Shown here piece after piece: positions 1 to 7,027 of a stretch of 16,519 nt of DNA; positions within the stretch are counted from its first letter, which is position 1; each line of letters begins with the position of its first letter. Made by a program: the position numbers and the translations under genes. The DNA is from XN24 sp964413755 (GTDB lineage Bacteria > Pseudomonadota > Gammaproteobacteria > Steroidobacterales > XN24), in assembly GCA_964413755.1 (NCBI GenBank), contig CAYPTW010000057.1, positions 1 to 16,519 of the forward strand, in the 5' to 3' direction. The notes beneath the pieces were generated by a model. That model did not search any database. It was not told the DNA's origin and saw only the letters and a program-made list of their open reading frames with translations.

Positions 1-578
1 TCACCATCGAGGCCGCCACCATCCCCGGCAAGGGCAAGCTGATCCACACCGGCACCCTGGGCGACGTCATGAAGGAGTCGATCCAGGCCGCCATGACCGT
101 GGTGCGCAGCCGTGCCCGCGTGCTCGGCGTCGACCCTGATTTCCACGCCAAGAAGGACGTGCACATCCATGTGCCGGAGGGCGCCACGCCGAAGGACGGC
201 CCGAGCGCCGGCATCGGCATGTGCACCGCGCTGGTCTCGGCGCTGACCGGGATCCCGGTGCGCTCCGACGTCGCCATGACGGGCGAGATCACGCTGCGCG
301 GCGAGGTGCTGCCCATCGGCGGCCTGAAGGAAAAGCTGCTGGCAGCGCACCGCGGCGGCATCCAGGTGGTGCTGATCCCGGAGGAGAACGAGAAGGACCT
401 GGCCGACATCCCGAAGAACATCAAGGGCAAGCTCGACATCAGGCCCGTGAAGTGGATCGACCAGGTACTGGAGGTGGCGCTGACGCACCTGCCCGAGCCG
501 GGTGAGGACATCAAGCCCGAGGAGCCGCCGCAGGCCGCCGAGACCAAGGGCGAAGGCAAGGGCGTCCACGCGCACTGA
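1..578 (+). CDS. lon: Lon ATP-dependent protease, C-terminal part (5' end outside window)
   Basis: This is the 3' end of lon, the cytosolic ATP-dependent serine protease that degrades misfolded and regulatory proteins. The frame is open from the window edge (first full codon at position 3) to TGA at 576-578. About 191 residues are visible and cover the proteolytic domain. The catalytic serine lies in PKDGPSAG (codons near 192-213). The catalytic lysine lies in GGLKEKLLAAHRGG (near 319-360). Together they form the Ser-Lys dyad of the Lon family. The end is a family-typical short polar tail, here rich in Glu, Pro and Lys. The AAA+ and substrate-binding parts lie upstream, outside the window. 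A strong terminator follows 17 nt after the stop. Identity is certain from the two motifs and near-continuous similarity to E. coli Lon. Confidence 0.97.
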   Translation, partial: TIEAATIPGKGKLIHTGTLGDVMKESIQAAMTVVRSRARVLGVDPDFHAKKDVHIHVPEGATPKDGPSAGIGMCTALVSALTGIPVRSDVAMTGEITLRGEVLPIGGLKEKLLAAHRGGIQVVLIPEENEKDLADIPKNIKGKLDIRPVKWIDQVLEVALTHLPEPGEDIKPEEPPQAAETKGEGKGVHAH

Positions 579-595
579 CGGCCTGACCGGATGAG

Positions 596-630
596 GGGGC
601 GTGCAGCGGTTGCGCTGCGCGCCCCTTTTT
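596..630 (+). terminator. Intrinsic terminator of lon
   Basis: A 13-bp stem pairs 596-608 with 613-625 (one G-T pair, otherwise perfect) around the tetraloop GTTG. Five T residues (626-630) follow on the plus strand. It lies 17 nt after the lon stop and before the convergent cydC end at 674. On the minus strand no T tract follows the stem, so it should act mainly on lon transcripts. Confidence 0.93.
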
Positions 631-650
631 CATGCGCGGTAGGGCAACGA

Positions 651-676
651 GGCGCCGCGCTCAGGCGCCGCGCTCA
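651..676. repeat. Tandem 13-bp duplication over the cydC stop codon
   Basis: The 13-mer GGCGCCGCGCTCA occurs twice head to tail (651-663 and 664-676). The cydC stop codon (complement of TCA at 674-676) lies in the second copy, so an extra TGA lies 13 nt downstream in another frame. It looks like a recent replication-slippage duplication just outside the coding end and has no obvious function. Confidence 0.85.
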
Positions 677-2338
677 GGCGTCTAGCCGCACCACGCGGTC
701 GAAGCGCGGCAGCAGCTCCGGGTCGTGCGTGATCATCACCGCGGTGCGTCCTGCCAGCCAGCGGTCGAGCGTCTGCGCCAGGCCCTGTGCCGTGGCCGCG
801 TCGAGACCGGTGGTCGGCTCGTCCAGGATCACCACGGGACAGTCTGTCAGCGCGAGCCGGGCCAGCGATACGCGCCGCGCCTCGCCGCCCGAGAGGTTGC
901 TGGCGGCCTCGTCGATCCAGGTGTCGAGACCCTCCGCCAGCCCCGCCACGAAGCTGCCCAGCCCGGCGATTTCCAGCGCGTGCAGCAGTTCGCCGTCGCT
1001 CGCCTCCGGCCGGGCGATGCGCAGGTTCTCCGCCAGGGTGTCGCGGAACAGCACGGGGCGTTGCGCCAGCAGGCCGATGTGGCGCCGCAACCCGTCCGGG
1101 TCGAGCTGGCGCAGGTCGACGCCGTCGAGCTGCACGCTGCCGGCGTCCGGATCGAGCTGGCGCATCAGCAACATGGCCAGCGTGCTCTTGCCGGCGCCGC
1201 TGGGCCCGACCACCGCGATGCGCTCGCCGGCCGCGATATCCAGCGACAGGTCGTGCAGCACCGGCGGCAGGTCCCGGCGATAGCCGAAGCTGACTGCCTG
1301 CAGCGTGAGGCGCTGGCCCTGCGGCGCACGCGGCTGGTCCGCCACCTCGAGCAGCGGGGATTGCGCCCAGCTCTCGCTGAGGCGCGCGCTGGCGCCCCGG
1401 CACTGTTCCAGGCGCCGCCACGCGGCCGGCAGGGGTTGCCAGGCCTCGCCCAGGGCCAGCACGCCGAGCACCAGCAGGCCGAGTACCGGGCCGCTGATGG
1501 TGCCCGCCTGCAGCAGCACGAGTCCCAGCGCCAGCGCCAGCCAGGTGGCGCCGAAGCCCGCCAGCGTGACCCCGGCCTGGCCGGCTGCGTCGAGCCGCTG
1601 CAGGCGCTCCTGCAGCGCGATCATGTGCGCGGAGCGTGCCTCGAGTTCGCGGCGCTGCGCGTCGCCGAGATCGAACGCCACCAGTTCCTGCAAGCCTTCC
1701 AGCCCGTCCCCGGCCTGGCGTCGCAACCCCGGCAGCGCCGCCACCAGCCCGCGGCTCGCGGCCAGTCCCCTGCGCCGCGCCAGCTCCGCCACCAGCGGAT
1801 TGGCCGCCAGCAACACCAGCGCCACCGCCAGCGCCACGCCCGGGTCCACCCACAGCGCCGCCAGCAGCGCGGCCAGCAAGGTGAGCAGGAAGGCCGACAG
1901 GCCCGGCCCGATGACGCCGAGGAACAGGTGGTCCAGCGTGTCGACATCGGCCGTGAGGCGGTTCAGCGTGTCGCCTCGCTGCAGCCCGCGCAACTGCACC
2001 TCGTCGAGCCGCAACAGGCGTTCGAACAGTGCGAGCCGCAGGTCGGCCAGCAGGCGGAACGTGGCCTCGTGGGTGACCAGCCGTTCGCCGTAGCGCGCCA
2101 CCGTGCGGGTGATCGCGGCGAGGCGGATTCCGGCGCCCGGGGCGAAGATATCCAGCGTGGCGATGACGCCGAGGCCGGCCAGGGCACTGGCGGTGATGAA
2201 CCAGCCCGACAGCGCCAGCAGCGCGACGCCGGCAAACAGGCTGAGCAGGATCAGCGCGATGCCGGCAAGCAGCCAGCCGCGCCGCCGTCGCAGCAGGCGG
2301 CCCAGCGGCAGGCCCTCGGCGCCGTGCCGGCCGCTCAC
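674..2338 (-). CDS. cydC: CydC, ABC exporter subunit for cytochrome bd assembly
   Basis: CydC is one half of the CydDC heterodimer, an inner-membrane ABC exporter of glutathione and cysteine required for bd oxidase maturation. The 554-residue product starts with a membrane domain carrying the CydC-typical stretch LLALSGWFITASA, then ITRTVARYGERLVTHEATFR. The ATPase domain follows, with Walker A GPSGAGKSTL near residue 380, signature LSGGEARR near 480, Walker B VVILDEPTTGLD near 505 and an H-loop MITHD near 535. The start is GTG (complement of 2336-2338), overlapping the cydD stop as GTGA, which implies translational coupling. Length compares with 573 residues in E. coli. Assignment as CydC and not CydD rests on the SGWF and RYGERLVTH segments and the downstream position. 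It is the last gene of the operon, and no clear terminator follows on its strand. Confidence 0.93.
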   Translation of the reverse strand: MSGRHGAEGLPLGRLLRRRRGWLLAGIALILLSLFAGVALLALSGWFITASALAGLGVIATLDIFAPGAGIRLAAITRTVARYGERLVTHEATFRLLADLRLALFERLLRLDEVQLRGLQRGDTLNRLTADVDTLDHLFLGVIGPGLSAFLLTLLAALLAALWVDPGVALAVALVLLAANPLVAELARRRGLAASRGLVAALPGLRRQAGDGLEGLQELVAFDLGDAQRRELEARSAHMIALQERLQRLDAAGQAGVTLAGFGATWLALALGLVLLQAGTISGPVLGLLVLGVLALGEAWQPLPAAWRRLEQCRGASARLSESWAQSPLLEVADQPRAPQGQRLTLQAVSFGYRRDLPPVLHDLSLDIAAGERIAVVGPSGAGKSTLAMLLMRQLDPDAGSVQLDGVDLRQLDPDGLRRHIGLLAQRPVLFRDTLAENLRIARPEASDGELLHALEIAGLGSFVAGLAEGLDTWIDEAASNLSGGEARRVSLARLALTDCPVVILDEPTTGLDAATAQGLAQTLDRWLAGRTAVMITHDPELLPRFDRVVRLDA

Positions 2339-3957
2339 GCGCCTTCTCCAGCGGGGTCGCCCGCGTCCGGCACCGCGCCGGGCCCGGTCGTTCCGAGCCT
2401 TACCGTGCGATCGGCCCAGGCCAGCGCCAGCGGGCTGTGACTGGCGCAGACCACGGTCATCGGCTGTTGCGCAAGCGCCCGGTCCAGGTCGGCCCAGAAG
2501 CGCTGCTCGGTGGCCGCGTCCAGGCTGGCAGTGGGCTCGTCCAGCAGCAGCAGCGGCCGGGGCCGCAGCAGCACCCGCGCCAGCGCGATGCGGCGCGCCT
2601 GGCCGCCGGAGACGCCGAGCCCGTCCTGTCCCAGCGGCGTCTCCAGCCCGCCGGGGAGCGCGGCGAGGAAGGCCTCGAGCCCGGCGAGCCCCACCGCGCG
2701 CGCCAGCGCCGTGTCGTCCACCGGCCGGCCCAGCGAGATGTTGTCGCGAATGCTGCCGGCGAACAGGAACGGTTGCTGGCCCAGGTAGCCGCGCAGCGCG
2801 CTCAGCTGGCCGCGTGTCAGGTCGGCCACTGCGACCTGGTCGTAGTGCACCGCGCCGGCGTCCGGCGCGAGAAAGCCGCCGATGATGCCCAGCAGCGTGG
2901 ACTTGCCGCAGCCGCTGGGCCCGTACAGCACCAGTTTCTCGCCGGGTGCTGCGACCAGTGACAGTCCCTGGAACAGCGGGGGGCGCCCGGGCAGCGCCAG
3001 GTCCACGTCCTGCACGCGGACCCGGCAGGCGCTCTGCGGCACGCGCGCGGCCGGGGCGGGCGGCTCGCGGCGCGCCGCCGGCGCGGCCAGCACTTCGCGG
3101 ATGCTGCGGGCGGCGGCAAGCGCGCCGGCGCGATCGTGCCAGGCCTGGGCGAGAGTGCGCAGGGGGTTGTAGAACTCGGGCGCCAGCAGCAGCACGAACA
3201 GGCCGGAGAACAGCGTGAGGTGCTCCGCCGGGCCGAGCGTGACGAAACCCAGCAACCCGAAGCCGATGTAGATGGCGAGCATGGCGATGGCCACCGAGCT
3301 GAAGAATTCCAGCACGGCGGAGGAGAGGAAGGCCACGCGCAGCACCTGCATGGTGCGGGCACGGAAGTCTTCGGTGAAGTCCGCGATGCGACGCGCCTCG
3401 CGCTGCTCGGCGCCGAAGCGGCGCAACACGTCGAGGCCGCGCAGGCGATCGAAGAATATGCCGCCGAGCCGCGCCAGCGCCGCCTGCTGCTCCCGGCTCA
3501 CCTGCTCCGCGCCCCAGCCGATGAGGATCATGAAGCCAGGGATCAGCGGCGCGCTCAGCAGCAGCAGCAGGCCGGCCAGCCAGTCGGCCCAGGCCACCGC
3601 CACCAGGACGGCCACCGGGACCACGCGCACCGTGATCATCTGCGGCATGAAACGGGCGTAGAAGGGGTCGAGCGTTTCCACCTGCTCGATCAGCACGGTC
3701 GACAAGGCCCCGGTGCCGCGCCGTCCCTTCAGCAGCGGTCCCGCGTCCACCATGTGCGTGAACAGTTCCCCGCGCAGGGCCTGGCGTACGGCGCCGGAGG
3801 CGCGTGCGGCCAGCATGCCGCGCGCACCGCCGATGAGCGCACGCAGGGTGAATGCGGCGAGCAGGCCGGCGAGGGGCAGGGTGAGCGTGGCCAGCGCGGC
3901 CCCATCCACGATGGCGGCCGACAGGAGCAGCGCCAGCAGCCAGGCCTGGGCGAGCAC
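2335..3957 (-). CDS. cydD: CydD, ABC exporter subunit for cytochrome bd assembly (start uncertain)
   Basis: CydD is the partner of CydC in the thiol exporter needed for bd oxidase assembly. The 540-residue form begins at GTG (complement of 3955-3957). Family features in order are AQAWLLALLL in the first membrane segment, LIEQVETLDPFYARFMPQM, APLIPGFMILIGWGA, and LRVAFLSSAVLEFFSSVAIA. The ATPase follows, with Walker A GPSGCGKSTLL near residue 345, signature VSGGQARRIALAR near 448 and Walker B LLLLDEPTASLD near 470. E. coli CydD has 588 residues. The open frame continues upstream through residues that also align with CydD (WLK near 4021-4029, then FGLALAEAACVLAQAW), but no ATG, GTG or TTG occurs between the cydB stop and GTG 3957. 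CTG at 4024-4026, with a GGGTGA upstream, would give 563 residues. The chosen start would cut into the first membrane helix, so treat the 5' end as unresolved. Confidence 0.9.
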   Translation of the reverse strand: MLAQAWLLALLLSAAIVDGAALATLTLPLAGLLAAFTLRALIGGARGMLAARASGAVRQALRGELFTHMVDAGPLLKGRRGTGALSTVLIEQVETLDPFYARFMPQMITVRVVPVAVLVAVAWADWLAGLLLLLSAPLIPGFMILIGWGAEQVSREQQAALARLGGIFFDRLRGLDVLRRFGAEQREARRIADFTEDFRARTMQVLRVAFLSSAVLEFFSSVAIAMLAIYIGFGLLGFVTLGPAEHLTLFSGLFVLLLAPEFYNPLRTLAQAWHDRAGALAAARSIREVLAAPAARREPPAPAARVPQSACRVRVQDVDLALPGRPPLFQGLSLVAAPGEKLVLYGPSGCGKSTLLGIIGGFLAPDAGAVHYDQVAVADLTRGQLSALRGYLGQQPFLFAGSIRDNISLGRPVDDTALARAVGLAGLEAFLAALPGGLETPLGQDGLGVSGGQARRIALARVLLRPRPLLLLDEPTASLDAATEQRFWADLDRALAQQPMTVVCASHSPLALAWADRTVRLGTTGPGAVPDAGDPAGEGA

Positions 3958-3991
3958 GCAGGCCGCTTCCGCAAGGGCCAGGCCAAAGGAA

Positions 3992-4018
3992 GCGGGCGCC
4001 AGCCAGGCCGGCGCCCGC
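3992..4018. repeat. Inverted repeat near the cydD 5' end
   Basis: Two perfect 9-bp arms (GCGGGCGCC at 3992-4000 and GGCGCCCGC at 4010-4018) are separated by 9 nt. They lie in the cydB-cydD junction, in the probable true 5' coding part of cydD. In the mRNA (minus strand) they could form a stable hairpin. No T run follows, so this is not a classical terminator. It could influence stability or translation of cydD, which is inference only. Confidence 0.6.
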
Positions 4019-4035
4019 GATTTCAGCCAGTCACC

Positions 4036-4055
4036 CGGGCCCGGTACCGGGCCCG
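4036..4055. repeat. 20-bp perfect palindrome between cydB and cydD
   Basis: The half-site CGGGCCCGGT (4036-4045) is followed directly by its exact reverse complement, giving a perfect 20-bp palindrome. It starts 8 nt after the cydB stop on the minus strand, in the 106-nt stretch before the GTG start assigned to cydD. It has no spacer, so as RNA it would need to open a small loop, and no T tract follows. It could be an mRNA processing or stability element, a protein-binding site, or chance in GC-rich DNA. Confidence 0.7.
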
Positions 4056-4063
4056 CCGCCGGC

Positions 4064-5071
4064 TCAGTGGCCAGCGTAACCGGCCCCCGCGGTGACCTTG
4101 CCGCGGAACACCCAGTAGGTCCAGGCGGTGTAGCCCAGCACGATCGGGATCAGGAACATGAAGCCGATCAGCAGGAACAGCTGGCTGCCCGGATCCGAGG
4201 CGGCGTCCCAGAAGGTGTAGTTCGGCGGCACCGCCAGCGGCCACATGGAGATCAGGATCCCGAGGTAGAACATCGAGAACAGGATCATGGAGCCGATGAA
4301 GGGGGCGATGTCGGCGCGCTGCTTCAGCTTGTAGAACACCCAGGCCGCGAAGATGAGGGTCAGCGCGGGGAACAGCCACAACCAGTTGACGTGGTCGAAC
4401 CAGCGCGACATCACGCGCTCGTTGGTCATGGGCGTCCAGGCGCTCACCAGCACGAAGAACACCAGCACCGCCGCGAGCAGCTTCGGCGCCAGCCGGAAGG
4501 CCCACTCCTGCGTCTTGCCCTCGGTCTTCATGATGGTCCAGGTCACGCCCAGCAGGGCATAGCCCGCCACCACGCCGAGGCCGGTCATCAGCGTGAAAGG
4601 CGTCAGCCAGTCGAAGGCGCCGCCGACGTAGCGGCCGTCGACCACGTTGAAGCCCTGCACGTAGCTGCCGATCACCGCGCCCTGGGCGAAGGACGCCACG
4701 GTCGAGCCGCCGAAGAAGGAGATGTTCCACCACTTCTTGCCGCTGGTCGCCTTGAAACGGAACTCGAAGGCGATACCGCGGAAGATCAGGCCGGCGAGGA
4801 GCAGGAACACGCCGATGTACAGCGCCGGCAGGAACACCGAGTAGATCATCGGGAAGGCCGCCAGCAGGCCGGCGCCGCCGAGGATCAGCCAGGTCTCGTT
4901 GCCGTCCCACACCGGCGCGACCGAGTTCATCATCAGGTCGCGCGACTCCTCGTCCGGGGCGAAGGGGAAGAGAATGCCCACGCCGAGGTCGAACCCGTCC
5001 ATCAGCACGTACATGAACACGCCGAAGCCGATGAGCAGTACCCAGATCAGGGTCAGGTCGATGAGTTCCAT
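4064..5071 (-). CDS. cydB: Cytochrome bd-type quinol oxidase subunit II (CIO-like)
   Basis: Subunit II of the inner-membrane bd-type quinol:oxygen oxidoreductase. It pairs with CydA and helps hold the haems. The 335-residue product is very hydrophobic with several membrane helices. It carries the family motifs MDGFDLGVG (residues near 25-33) and APVWDGNETW (near 50-60), whose Trp-Asp pair matches conserved residues of E. coli CydB. The short length and the segments GILFPF and LIFRGIAFEFRFK resemble the cyanide-insensitive oxidase (CioB) branch more than the 379-residue E. coli protein. The ATG at 5069-5071 is chosen because GGAG lies 6 nt upstream and homology begins with MELIDLTLIW. An in-frame start at 5125 would add 18 Arg-rich residues that overlap cydA and do not match the family. 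The start lies 2 nt after the cydA stop. Confidence 0.94.
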   Translation of the reverse strand: MELIDLTLIWVLLIGFGVFMYVLMDGFDLGVGILFPFAPDEESRDLMMNSVAPVWDGNETWLILGGAGLLAAFPMIYSVFLPALYIGVFLLLAGLIFRGIAFEFRFKATSGKKWWNISFFGGSTVASFAQGAVIGSYVQGFNVVDGRYVGGAFDWLTPFTLMTGLGVVAGYALLGVTWTIMKTEGKTQEWAFRLAPKLLAAVLVFFVLVSAWTPMTNERVMSRWFDHVNWLWLFPALTLIFAAWVFYKLKQRADIAPFIGSMILFSMFYLGILISMWPLAVPPNYTFWDAASDPGSQLFLLIGFMFLIPIVLGYTAWTYWVFRGKVTAGAGYAGH

Positions 5072-5073
5072 GT

Positions 5074-6480
5074 TCAGCTCCTTGTCGCGCCGGCCGCTTC
5101 GAACTCGCCGTCCACGGCGGACCACGGCCGCTTCGGCGTGCCGGTGATCTGTGCGTGCGCATGCTCCACCGGGTCCGGACCGGCCTTGATGACCTTGCGC
5201 AGGTAATGCAGGCCGGCGGTGAAGACCACGGCGTATACCGCGATGTAGCCGATCAGCGTGACCAGCGCCATCCAGCCGGTGAGCGAAGGCGTCAGGCCTT
5301 CACCGACGGTCATCATGCCGTAGATGATCCACGGCTGGCGGCCGACCTCCGTGACGAACCAGCCGGCCACCACGGCGATGAAGGGCAGCGGGATCATCAG
5401 GCTGAAGATGCGCAGCAGCCCCGAAGACTGGTACAGGGTGCCGCGGAACAGCTTCCAGGCCCCCAGCAGCGAGACCAGGATCATCAGCGAGCCGATGGCG
5501 ACCATGATGCGGAAGCTCCAGAAGGTCACGCCCACCGGCGGACGCTCCTCCGGCGGCACCGATTTCAGCCCCGGCACCACGCCGTCGGCGCTGTGCTTGA
5601 GGATCAGGCTGGCGCCGTTGGGGATGCCGATCTCGAAACGGTTGGTCTCCGCGGCCATGTCCGGGATGGCGAACAACAGCAGCGGCACGTTGCCCCGGGT
5701 CTCCCAGTTGCCTTCCATGGCGGCGACCTTGACCGGCTGTTCCTCGAGGGTGTTCAGCCCGTGCATGTCGCCGGAGAGCAGCTGCAGCGGCGTGGCGATC
5801 ACCAGCATGATGACGCACATCTTCAGCGCCTTCTCGGCGATGTCGCCGTGCCGCCCGTGCAGCAGGTACCAGGCGCTCACGCCCGCGACCACGAAGCCGC
5901 CGGTGATGAAGGAGGCCAGCGCCACGTGGAAGAAGCGGTAGGGGAAGGAGGAATTGAAGATGGCCTGGGTCCAGGAAGTCATCTGGATCATGCCGTTGAC
6001 CATCTCAACGCCGGCCGGCGTCTGCATCCAGCTGTTCGCCGAAAGGATCCAGAAAGACGACACGAACGTCCCGAGGGCCACCATGCAGGCGGCAAACAGG
6101 TGCAGCCCGCGCGGCACTTTCTCGCGCCCGAACAGCAGCACGCCGAGGAAAGTGGCCTCGAGGAAGAAGGCGGTGACCACCTCGTAGGCGAGGATGGGGC
6201 CGAGGAAATTCGACGCCGCGTAGGAGAAGTTGCTCCAGTTGGTGCCGAACTGGAAGGCCATGACGATGCCCGAGACCACGCCCATGCCGAACACGATGGC
6301 GAAGATCTTGGTCCAGAACTTGGACAGCTTCAGCCACGAGGGGTCGTCCGTCTTGTAATAGACGGCTTCCAGCACCGCGATGTAGCTCGCCAGCCCGATC
6401 GTGAACACCGGGAAAATGGCGTGGAAGGACACTACAAAGGCGAACTGGACGCGCGAGAGAAAGAGGGGGTCGAGCTCCAT
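5074..6480 (-). CDS. cydA: Cytochrome bd-type quinol oxidase subunit I (CIO-like, short Q loop)
   Basis: The catalytic subunit oxidises quinol on the periplasmic side and reduces oxygen to water at its haems, contributing to proton motive force without proton pumping. The 468 residues contain the known functional positions of the family: His20 (VSFHAIF), Glu100 and Glu108 (LAYEVVTAFFLEATF), His185 (RFFHVAL), Arg324 and Met326 (WSFRIMV), the quinol-site Lys251 and Glu256 in VKVAAMEGNW, and GRQPW downstream. The Q loop between MEGNW and WSFRIMV is only about 60 residues and lacks the C-terminal insertion of E. coli CydA (522 residues), as in CioA-type oxidases. Resistance to cyanide cannot be read from the sequence. 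The ATG at 6478-6480 has GAGGA 7 nt upstream. It is the first gene of cydABDC and is divergent from hupB. Confidence 0.95.
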   Translation of the reverse strand: MELDPLFLSRVQFAFVVSFHAIFPVFTIGLASYIAVLEAVYYKTDDPSWLKLSKFWTKIFAIVFGMGVVSGIVMAFQFGTNWSNFSYAASNFLGPILAYEVVTAFFLEATFLGVLLFGREKVPRGLHLFAACMVALGTFVSSFWILSANSWMQTPAGVEMVNGMIQMTSWTQAIFNSSFPYRFFHVALASFITGGFVVAGVSAWYLLHGRHGDIAEKALKMCVIMLVIATPLQLLSGDMHGLNTLEEQPVKVAAMEGNWETRGNVPLLLFAIPDMAAETNRFEIGIPNGASLILKHSADGVVPGLKSVPPEERPPVGVTFWSFRIMVAIGSLMILVSLLGAWKLFRGTLYQSSGLLRIFSLMIPLPFIAVVAGWFVTEVGRQPWIIYGMMTVGEGLTPSLTGWMALVTLIGYIAVYAVVFTAGLHYLRKVIKAGPDPVEHAHAQITGTPKRPWSAVDGEFEAAGATRS

Positions 6481-6508
6481 GATTCCATCCTCGAATTAGA
6501 ACCAGTCC

Positions 6509-6537
6509 ATGATACGGAATTCGGGCCCCGATGTAGT
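6509..6537 (-). promoter_or_regulatory. Possible cydA promoter (weak match)
   Basis: On the minus strand the hexamer TATCAT (complement of 6509-6514) matches 5 of 6 bases of a sigma-70 -10 box. It lies 17 nt from ACTACA (6532-6537), which matches only the last three bases of a -35 box. Transcription would start near 6502, leaving a leader of about 22 nt that contains the GAGGA ribosome site. No FNR/ANR-type TTGAT-N4-ATCAA site is visible. This is a candidate only. Confidence 0.3.
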
Positions 6538-6602
6538 TTCGGTTTCTACGGTTGCGCGGCCTGTTTGGCGCGCTGCGGCACGACCCTCCGGGCAGCGCTC
6601 AA

Positions 6603-6631
6603 TTGACCTCACCCGGTGCGCTTGCTATAAA
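6603..6631 (+). promoter_or_regulatory. Sigma-70 promoter of hupB
   Basis: TTGACC (6603-6608) and TATAAA (6626-6631) are separated by exactly 17 bp, a near-consensus housekeeping promoter. Start of transcription is expected near 6638, giving a leader of roughly 97 nt before hupB. It is the only near-consensus promoter I found in the window, as expected for an abundant nucleoid protein followed by tRNAs. Confidence 0.85.
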
Positions 6632-6661
6632 ACCCGACCTCTTACGGCGCACTCCCGCACG

Positions 6662-6680
6662 GCCCGCCGCTCAGGCGGGC
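6662..6680 (+). repeat. Hairpin in the hupB leader
   Basis: GCCCGCC (6662-6668) and GGCGGGC (6674-6680) form a perfect 7-bp stem with a 5-nt loop, about 25 nt after the predicted transcription start and 54 nt before the hupB ATG. No T run follows. It may stabilise the 5' end of the mRNA. Function is unknown. Confidence 0.6.
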
Positions 6681-6734
6681 AACGCAGTTTGGGGCCGGGG
6701 ACACAACTCACATACAGAACACGAAGGTACGCTG

Positions 6735-7007
6735 ATGAACAAGGGCGAATTGATTGATGCCGTGGCTGCGGCCGCCGACCTGACCAAGAGCGACGCCACC
6801 AAGGCCGTGGAGGCGTTCGTGGACACCGTGACCCGCGCGCTGAAGAAGGGCGAGCAGGTTTCCATCGTCGGCTTCGGCAGCTTCTCGGTGAAGGCGCGCG
6901 CCGCCCGCCAGGGCCGCAACCCGAAGACGGGCGAGACCATCACCATCCGCGCGAGCAAGGTGCCGGGCTTCAAGGCTGGCAAAGCGCTGAAGGACGCAGT
7001 AAACTAG
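6735..7007 (+). CDS. hupB: DNA-binding protein HU, beta type
   Basis: HU is a small histone-like protein that binds and bends DNA as a dimer, compacting the nucleoid and assisting replication, repair and recombination. The 90-residue product has the full family length. It begins MNKGELIDAVA, has the dimer core GFGSFSVKARAARQGRNPKTGE and the arm region ITIRASKVPGFKAGKALKDAVN, with the Arg-Asn-Pro turn at the tip of the DNA-binding arm. The ATG at 6735 is supported by AAGG 7 nt upstream and by the family N-terminus. A longer in-frame reading from 6552 would cross the promoter and is rejected. It is likely transcribed alone or together with the two tRNAs that start 20 nt after its stop. Confidence 0.97.
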   Translation: MNKGELIDAVAAAADLTKSDATKAVEAFVDTVTRALKKGEQVSIVGFGSFSVKARAARQGRNPKTGETITIRASKVPGFKAGKALKDAVN

Positions 7008-7027
7008 CGCGCCCTCCCGGGGAGCGC

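Noticed and set aside
725..2440. A 571-codon plus-strand frame opposite cydC.
   Set aside because: It is low-complexity antisense translation rich in Gln, Arg and Ala, with no ribosome site or motif. CydC motifs are unmistakable on the other strand.
3958..4063. A cydX-like small subunit gene between cydB and cydD.
   Set aside because: There is no ATG on the minus strand in this stretch, and the only out-of-frame GTG gives three codons before a stop.
3713..6606. Two long plus-strand open frames (497 and 483 codons) opposite cydB, cydA and cydD.
   Set aside because: Their composition (His, Gln, Arg, Glu-rich, no domain pattern) is that of antisense translation of membrane protein genes in GC-rich DNA.
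7006..7027. A GC-rich imperfect hairpin between the hupB stop and tRNA-Val as a hupB terminator.
   Set aside because: The stem has a bulge, there is no T tract, and it directly abuts the mature tRNA end. A processing role is possible but not supported.
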